A stretch of DNA of 64,000 nucleotides from Pseudomonas lurida (GTDB lineage Bacteria > Pseudomonadota > Gammaproteobacteria > Pseudomonadales > Pseudomonadaceae). Below, in pieces: positions 59,047 to 64,000 of this stretch. A program made the position numbers and the translations under genes. Under the pieces are notes generated by a model. It did no database searches. It saw nothing but the letters and a program-made list of their open reading frames with translations, and had not been told where the DNA came from. The stretch lies in the NCBI RefSeq assembly GCF_013522705.1, contig NZ_JAAMRE010000023.1:38146-102145 (forward strand), written 5' to 3'. Numbering within the stretch: the stretch's first letter is position 1; the number at the start of each line of letters is the position of its first letter.

Positions 59047-60387
59047 TCAGTCGCGTTTTTCGGCCCACAGGTCGTATTCGTCGGCGTCGGTCACGGTGCA
59101 CCAGACCTTGTCGCCTGGCTTCAAACCGCTGGCATCGTCGATAAACACATTGCCGTCGATCTCCGGCGCATCGAAGAAGCAACGGCCCACGGCGCCTTGT
59201 TCGTCGACTTCGTCGATGAGCACTTCGATTTCCTTGCCGATACGCAGTTGCAGGCGCGCCGAGCTGATGGCCTGTTGGTGCGCCATGAAGCGTTCCCAAC
59301 GGTCCTGCTTGACGTCGTCCGGCACCACGGCCAGGTCCAGCAGGTTGGCCGGGGCGCCTTCCACCGGCGAGTACTGGAAGCAGCCGACGCGGTCCAGTTG
59401 GGCCTCGGTCAGCCAGTCCAGCAGGTACTGGAAGTCTTCTTCGGTCTCGCCGGGAAAGCCGACGATAAAGGTGGAGCGGATGATCAAGTCCGGGCAGATC
59501 TCGCGCCAGTTCTTGATGCGCGCCAGGGTTTTGTCCTCAAAGGCCGGGCGTTTCATGGCCTTGAGCACTTTCGGGCTGGCGTGCTGGAACGGGATGTCCA
59601 GGTACGGCAGGATCTTGCCGGCGGCCATCAGTGGGATCAGCTCGTCCACATGCGGGTACGGGTAGACGTAGTGCAGGCGCACCCACACGCCCAGGCTGCT
59701 GAGGGCCTCGCAGAGTTCGGTCATGCGGGTTTTTACCGGCGCGCCGTTCCAGAAGCCGGTGCGGTATTTCACATCGACGCCGTAGGCACTGGTGTCCTGC
59801 GAGATCACCAGCAGCTCCTTCACGCCAGACTTGACCAGGCGCTGGGCCTCGTCGAGCACGTCGCCCACCGGACGGCTCACCAGCTTGCCGCGCATTGACG
59901 GAATAATGCAGAAGCTGCAGCTATGGTTACAGCCTTCGGAGATCTTCAGGTACGCGTAGTGGCGCGGGGTCAGCTTGATGCCTTGGGGCGGCACCAGGTC
60001 GATCAACGGGTTGTGATCCTGGCGTGGCGGCACCACGTCGTGCACAGCGTTGACCACTTGCTCGTACTGCTGCGGGCCGGTCACCGCGAGCACGCTGGGG
60101 TGCACATTGCGGATATTGCCTTCTTCCACGCCCATGCAGCCGGTCACGATGACCTTGCCGTTTTCCTTGATGGCTTCACCGATCACCTCCAGCGACTCCG
60201 CCTTGGCCGAGTCGATAAAGCCACAGGTGTTGACCACCACCACATCCGCGTCCTGATAAGTGGACACCACGTCATAGCCTTCCATGCGCAGTTGGGTCAG
60301 GATGCGCTCGGAATCGACCAGCGCCTTGGGGCAACCCAGGGATACAAAGCCGACCTTGGGGTTGGCCGTTGCGGGAGTGGTGGACAT
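59047..60387 (-). CDS. rimO: Ribosomal protein uS12 methylthiotransferase RimO
   Basis: 446 residues from the ATG at 60387; a longer in-frame start is GC-rich and not conserved. The UPF0004 domain (FVSLGCPKALVDSE, CGFIDSAK, GCMGVEEG) binds one [4Fe-4S] cluster. The radical-SAM motif is CNHSCSFCIIP (about 150-160) and a C-terminal TRAM domain (about 375-440) follows. It methylthiolates Asp89 of ribosomal protein S12. Confidence 0.97.
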   Translation of the reverse strand: MSTTPATANPKVGFVSLGCPKALVDSERILTQLRMEGYDVVSTYQDADVVVVNTCGFIDSAKAESLEVIGEAIKENGKVIVTGCMGVEEGNIRNVHPSVLAVTGPQQYEQVVNAVHDVVPPRQDHNPLIDLVPPQGIKLTPRHYAYLKISEGCNHSCSFCIIPSMRGKLVSRPVGDVLDEAQRLVKSGVKELLVISQDTSAYGVDVKYRTGFWNGAPVKTRMTELCEALSSLGVWVRLHYVYPYPHVDELIPLMAAGKILPYLDIPFQHASPKVLKAMKRPAFEDKTLARIKNWREICPDLIIRSTFIVGFPGETEEDFQYLLDWLTEAQLDRVGCFQYSPVEGAPANLLDLAVVPDDVKQDRWERFMAHQQAISSARLQLRIGKEIEVLIDEVDEQGAVGRCFFDAPEIDGNVFIDDASGLKPGDKVWCTVTDADEYDLWAEKRD

Positions 60388-60675
60388 GTCTAACCTCGGT
60401 ATTGAATGACGCCGCCGCCGCAAAGGGCAGGGCAGCGGACGGGCGCTTGGCGCGCCTCTGATCAAAAAGTGCGCAATTCTAGCGATGGGCAACGCACTTG
60501 ACCAGCTTTATGCAGGGAAATACGACGAGCGCTGCGCTATGCTTCGCGCCGTTGCGCATGGGTAAAACCCTTGGGTCAATAAAACGTCTGTTACGAGAAG
60601 TAAAACGGCGCATGCTAGCGTCGGCTTAGACGCGTTGTTCATATAAGACCTCAGGTCAAAGGGCAGGAGTGGTTG

Positions 60676-62577
60676 ATGGGTCAGGCAAGTAGTCAGGCAG
60701 TAGGTGCCGAGCATTCAAACGCCAAACCGATTGGCATGCTGGTGGCAGCGGTCGGGGTGGTTTATGGCGATATCGGAACCAGCCCGCTCTATACCCTTAA
60801 AGAGGTGTTCAACGGCGGTTATGGGGTTCAGGTCAACCACGATGGCGTGCTGGGGATTCTGGCGCTGATCTTCTGGTCGCTGATCTGGGTGGTGTCGATC
60901 AAGTACATGCTGTTTGTACTGCGTGCCGACAACCAGGGCGAAGGCGGGATTATGGCCCTCACCGCGCTGGCGCGGCGGGCGGCGGGGGAGCGCAGACGGC
61001 TGCGCAGTTTCCTGGTGGTCTGTGGCCTGTGCGGCGCGGCATTGTTCTACGGTGACAGCATGATCACCCCGGCAATTTCCGTATTGTCGGCCGTGGAAGG
61101 CCTGGAACTGGCGTTCGATGGCCTGGAAAAATGGGTAGTGCCGATTGCCCTGGTGGTGTTGGTGGCGCTGTTCCTGATCCAGAAGCACGGCACCGACCAT
61201 ATCGGCAAACTGTTCGGGCCGGTGATGGTGACCTGGTTTCTGGTGCTGGGCGGCCTGGGTGTGTACGGCATCACCCTGCACCCTGAGGTACTCCATGCCC
61301 TGAACCCGATCTGGGCCGTGCGTTTCTTCGAGGCCCATCCAGGCATCGGCGTGGCGATCCTCGGCGCGGTAGTGCTGGCATTGACCGGCGCCGAAGCGCT
61401 GTATGCCGACATGGGCCACTTCGGTCGCAAGCCGATTGCCCGTGCGTGGTTCATGCTGGTGTTGCCGGCGTTGGTACTCAACTATTTCGGCCAGGGCGCG
61501 ATGCTGCTGGGCGATCCCGAAGCCGCGCGCAACCCGTTTTATCTGCTGGCGCCGAGCTGGGCGCTGATCCCGTTGGTGGTGTTGTCCACCCTGGCCACTG
61601 TGATTGCCTCCCAGGCGGTGATTTCCGGTGCGTTCTCCCTGACGCGCCAGGCGATCCAACTCGGTTACATCCCGCGCATGCATATCCAGCACACCTCCAG
61701 CGCCGAACAGGGCCAGATCTATATCGGCGCGGTGAACTGGTCGTTGATGGTCGGCGTGATCCTGCTGGTACTGGGTTTCGAATCGTCCAACGCCTTGGCC
61801 TCGGCCTACGGCGTGGCGGTAACCGGCACCATGCTGATGACCACCATCCTGGTGTCGGCGGTGATGCTGCTGCTGTGGAAATGGCCGCCGGTGCTGGCGG
61901 TGCCGGTGCTGGTCTGCTGCCTGTTGGTCGACGGTCTGTACTTCGCCGCCAACGTGCCGAAGATCATCCAGGGCGGCGCGTTCCCGGTATTGGCGGGCAT
62001 CGTGCTGTTCGTGCTGATGACCACTTGGAAGCGCGGCAAGCAATTGCTGGTGGAGCGCCTCGACGAAGGCGGCCTGCCGCTGCCGATCTTTATCAGCAGC
62101 ATCCGCGTGCAACCGCCCCATCGGGTGCAGGGTACGGCGGTGTTCCTCACGGCGCGCCCGGATGCGGTGCCCCATGCGCTGTTGCACAACCTGCTGCACA
62201 ACCAGGTGCTGCATGAGCAGGTGGTGCTGTTGACCGTGGTCTACGAAGATATTCCACGCGTACCGGCCACCCGACGTTTCGAGGTGGATGCCTACGGCGA
62301 AGGCTTCTTCCGCGTCATCCTGCACTTCGGGTTCACCGACGAGCCGGACGTACCCCAGGCGCTGAAGCTGTGTCATCTGGACGAACTGGATTTCAGCCCG
62401 ATGCGTACCACCTATTTCCTCAGCCGTGAAACGGTGATTGCCTCGCGCATCAAGGGCATGGCGCGCTGGCGCGAAGGCTTGTTCGCGTTTATGTTGAAAA
62501 ACGCCAACGGCAACCTGCGCTTCTTCAAACTGCCGGTTAACCGGGTGATCGAGCTGGGTACCCAGGTCGAGATGTAA
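60676..62577 (+). CDS. kup: Potassium transporter Kup
   Basis: 633 residues from the ATG at 60676 (AGGAG 8 bases before). The KUP/HAK signature VVYGDIGTSPLYTLKEVF (about 24-41) is followed by about 12 membrane helices, with GGIMALTALA, CGLCGAALFYGDSMITPAISVLSAVEGLE and GAEALYADMGHFG. A cytosolic C-terminal domain spans about 470-633. Proton-coupled K+ uptake. A hairpin follows the stop. Confidence 0.96.
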   Translation: MGQASSQAVGAEHSNAKPIGMLVAAVGVVYGDIGTSPLYTLKEVFNGGYGVQVNHDGVLGILALIFWSLIWVVSIKYMLFVLRADNQGEGGIMALTALARRAAGERRRLRSFLVVCGLCGAALFYGDSMITPAISVLSAVEGLELAFDGLEKWVVPIALVVLVALFLIQKHGTDHIGKLFGPVMVTWFLVLGGLGVYGITLHPEVLHALNPIWAVRFFEAHPGIGVAILGAVVLALTGAEALYADMGHFGRKPIARAWFMLVLPALVLNYFGQGAMLLGDPEAARNPFYLLAPSWALIPLVVLSTLATVIASQAVISGAFSLTRQAIQLGYIPRMHIQHTSSAEQGQIYIGAVNWSLMVGVILLVLGFESSNALASAYGVAVTGTMLMTTILVSAVMLLLWKWPPVLAVPVLVCCLLVDGLYFAANVPKIIQGGAFPVLAGIVLFVLMTTWKRGKQLLVERLDEGGLPLPIFISSIRVQPPHRVQGTAVFLTARPDAVPHALLHNLLHNQVLHEQVVLLTVVYEDIPRVPATRRFEVDAYGEGFFRVILHFGFTDEPDVPQALKLCHLDELDFSPMRTTYFLSRETVIASRIKGMARWREGLFAFMLKNANGNLRFFKLPVNRVIELGTQVEM

Positions 62578-62587
62578 GCCCACGCAG

Positions 62588-62614
62588 CACGGGCGCCGGC
62601 CATCGGCGCCCGTG
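62588..62614 (+). terminator. Hairpin after kup
   Basis: CACGGGCGCCG-GCCAT-CGGCGCCCGTG, 11-bp stem followed by a weak T-rich stretch (TTGTG). Confidence 0.7.
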
Positions 62615-62702
62615 TTGTGCTGAACCCTGTGCGATCGCGCGTTGTCGACTAGGCTCTAAGCACGCTTTGAAGAGTGCCCACAGAACCCAGAAGAGGTGCG
62701 CC

Positions 62703-63809
62703 ATGAGTCAACTGCTCGAATCCTACACCCTGCGCCAATTGACTTTGCCCAACCGCATCGCCGTATCGCCGATGTGCCAGTACTCCAGCGCCGATGGCCT
62801 GGCCAATGACTGGCACTTAGTGCACCTCGGCAGCCGTGCGGTAGGCGGCGCTGGCCTGATCTTCACCGAAGCCACTGCGGTGAGCGCCGTTGGTCGCATT
62901 ACTGCCCAGGACCTGGGGCTGTGGAACGACCAACAGATCGAACCGCTGCAACGCATTACGCGCTTTATTGCGGCCCAGGGTGGGGTGGCCGGAATCCAGC
63001 TGGCGCATGCCGGGCGCAAGGCCAGCACTCACCGCCCGTGGCTCGGCAAGCACGGCAGCGTCAAGCCTGAAGACGGTGGTTGGGCACCGGTCGCGCCGTC
63101 GCCGATTGCTTTCGACCCCCAGCACACCCAGCCCAAACCGTTGGATGAAGCCCAGATCCAGCAGGTGATCGCCGACTTCGTCGCGGCGGCCAAACGCGCC
63201 CTGACGGCCGGCTTCAAGGTAGTGGAGATCCACGCGGCGCACGGCTACCTGTTGCATCAGTTCCTCTCGCCGCTGAGCAATCAGCGCCAGGACGCATACG
63301 GTGGTTCGTTCGAAAATCGCATTCGCCTGGTGCTGCAAGTGACCGAGGCCGTGCGCGAGGCGTGGCCACGGGAGCTGCCGTTGTTCGTGCGGGTATCGGC
63401 CACCGACTGGGTCGAAGATGGCTGGAACCCGGATGAAACCGTGGAATTGGCGCGCCGCCTGAAGGACCTTGGGGTGGATCTGATCGACGTCTCGTCCGGC
63501 GGCACCGCCGCCAACGCCGAGATCCCCACCGGGCCGGGCTATCAGACGCGTTTCGCCGAACGCGTGCGCAAGGAGGCGGGCATCGCCACCGGCACCGTCG
63601 GCATGATCACCGAGCCGGCGCAGGCCGAGCACATCCTGCGTACCTGCCAGGCCGATATCATCTTCCTGGCCCGTGAGCTGCTGCGCGATCCGTATTGGCC
63701 CTTGCATGCCGACGACGACCTGGGCGGTCGCAAGGCGACCTGGCCGGCGCAATATCAGCGCGCGACCCATCGGGATCAGCCGATCCATGAGTCTGACTTG
63801 AAGAATTAG
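62703..63809 (+). CDS. NADH:flavin oxidoreductase, old yellow enzyme (YqjM/XenA-like)
   Basis: 368 residues from the ATG at 62703 (AGAGGTG upstream). The TIM barrel binds FMN: NRIAVSPMCQYSS (Cys of the YqjM/XenA class, about 25), GLIFTEATAVS, QLAHAGRKAS (catalytic His), EIHAAHGYLLHQFLSP and SVLARELLRDP-like end (IIFLARELLRDPYWPLHA). Such enzymes reduce activated C=C bonds, nitro-esters or quinones with NAD(P)H. The physiological substrate is unknown. No regulator is adjacent within the window. Confidence 0.9.
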   Translation: MSQLLESYTLRQLTLPNRIAVSPMCQYSSADGLANDWHLVHLGSRAVGGAGLIFTEATAVSAVGRITAQDLGLWNDQQIEPLQRITRFIAAQGGVAGIQLAHAGRKASTHRPWLGKHGSVKPEDGGWAPVAPSPIAFDPQHTQPKPLDEAQIQQVIADFVAAAKRALTAGFKVVEIHAAHGYLLHQFLSPLSNQRQDAYGGSFENRIRLVLQVTEAVREAWPRELPLFVRVSATDWVEDGWNPDETVELARRLKDLGVDLIDVSSGGTAANAEIPTGPGYQTRFAERVRKEAGIATGTVGMITEPAQAEHILRTCQADIIFLARELLRDPYWPLHADDDLGGRKATWPAQYQRATHRDQPIHESDLKN

Positions 63810-63889
63810 CCTTCGTCGCTTCAAAACCCACCCTGACCCGGTCAATGCCGGTCAGTTAAGAGACGGAACGGGCAACCAGTACCCTGTGG

Positions 63890-64000
63890 CGAGCGGGCTT
63901 GCCCCGCGTTGGGCTGCGAAGCAGCCCCAAAACATAGTCCCGGAGCTGCCTCGCATACTGCGACGCTCCTATTGGGGCTGCTGCGCAGCCCCAATAGGAG
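63890..64000. repeat. REP-type repeats at the window end
   Basis: A REP unit (GAGCGGGCTTGCCCCGC, then GGGCTGCGAAGCAGCCCC) is followed by a perfect 16-bp inverted repeat, CTCCTATTGGGGCTGC / GCAGCCCCAATAGGAG with TGC between (63966-64000). The array may continue past the window. Confidence 0.85.

Noticed and set aside
1..64000. CRISPR arrays, tRNA/rRNA genes, insertion sequences
   Set aside because: No regularly spaced direct repeats, cloverleaf-like segments or transposase genes were noticed on reading; a covariance-model scan was not possible here.

Overview
The window is chromosomal DNA of a Pseudomonas, almost certainly from the P. fluorescens group. Four things point there: the AauRS–glutamate/aspartate transport block, the glpF-glpK-glpR-glpD glycerol locus, the gene set mutS / phage-tail cluster / cinA-recA-recX, and the scattered REP-type repeats with the 'GTGGGAGGGGGCTTGCCCCC' core. 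I see no rRNA, tRNA, insertion sequence or CRISPR array.

Layout. 1-6.9 kb: an acidic amino-acid module on the minus strand (gltI-gltJ-gltK-gltL and the aauS-aauR two-component genes), with a sigma-54 promoter and two AauR-type palindromes upstream of gltI. 7.0-12.1 kb: glycerol uptake and catabolism (glpD, glpR, glpK, glpF). 12.4-24 kb: housekeeping genes (ybaK, argF with an orphan ABC ATPase, a molybdopterin oxidoreductase, grxD, bfr/bfd iron storage, a peroxiredoxin, rnt, pyrC, motY, argG). 24-31 kb: an EvgA/BvgA-like orphan response regulator behind an AT-rich region with repeated TGTAGGAA octamers, then nth, a stand-alone rsxB, metG and mrp. 31.0 kb: the small RNA gene rsmZ, with a GacA upstream element inside the mrp terminator palindrome, then fdxA and mutS.

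34.4-48.1 kb: a complete R-type (contractile, P2-like) tailocin cluster between mutS and cinA-recA. It has a LexA-like self-cleaving repressor, operators, holin, baseplate V/W/J/I, a split tail fibre, sheath, tube, a tail assembly chaperone with a -1 frameshift site, tape measure, U/X/D, a GH19 endolysin and nested Rz/Rz1 spanins. Capsid, portal, terminase and integrase genes are absent. RecA, whose gene with a LexA box lies just downstream, is the expected trigger of repressor cleavage.

The most unusual element is the non-coding stretch between the repressor and the holin (about 35391-35746). A promoter with a palindromic operator between its -35 and -10 boxes drives an RNA with three hairpins that each present an AAGGAU/C hexaloop, the signature of RsmA/RsmE (CsrA) binding. 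This RNA ends in an intrinsic terminator before the holin gene. It could be a tailocin-encoded Rsm-binding RNA, a terminated leader that needs antitermination, or both.

48-64 kb: cinA, recA, recX, a LOG-family protein, a PA3611-like secreted protein, a DTW-domain tRNA modification enzyme, erdR, dgkA, divergent finR/fpr, trmO, a DUF1456 protein, a divergent RluF-like protein, a GNAT acetyltransferase, rimO, the potassium transporter kup and an old-yellow-enzyme oxidoreductase. The window ends in REP-type repeats.
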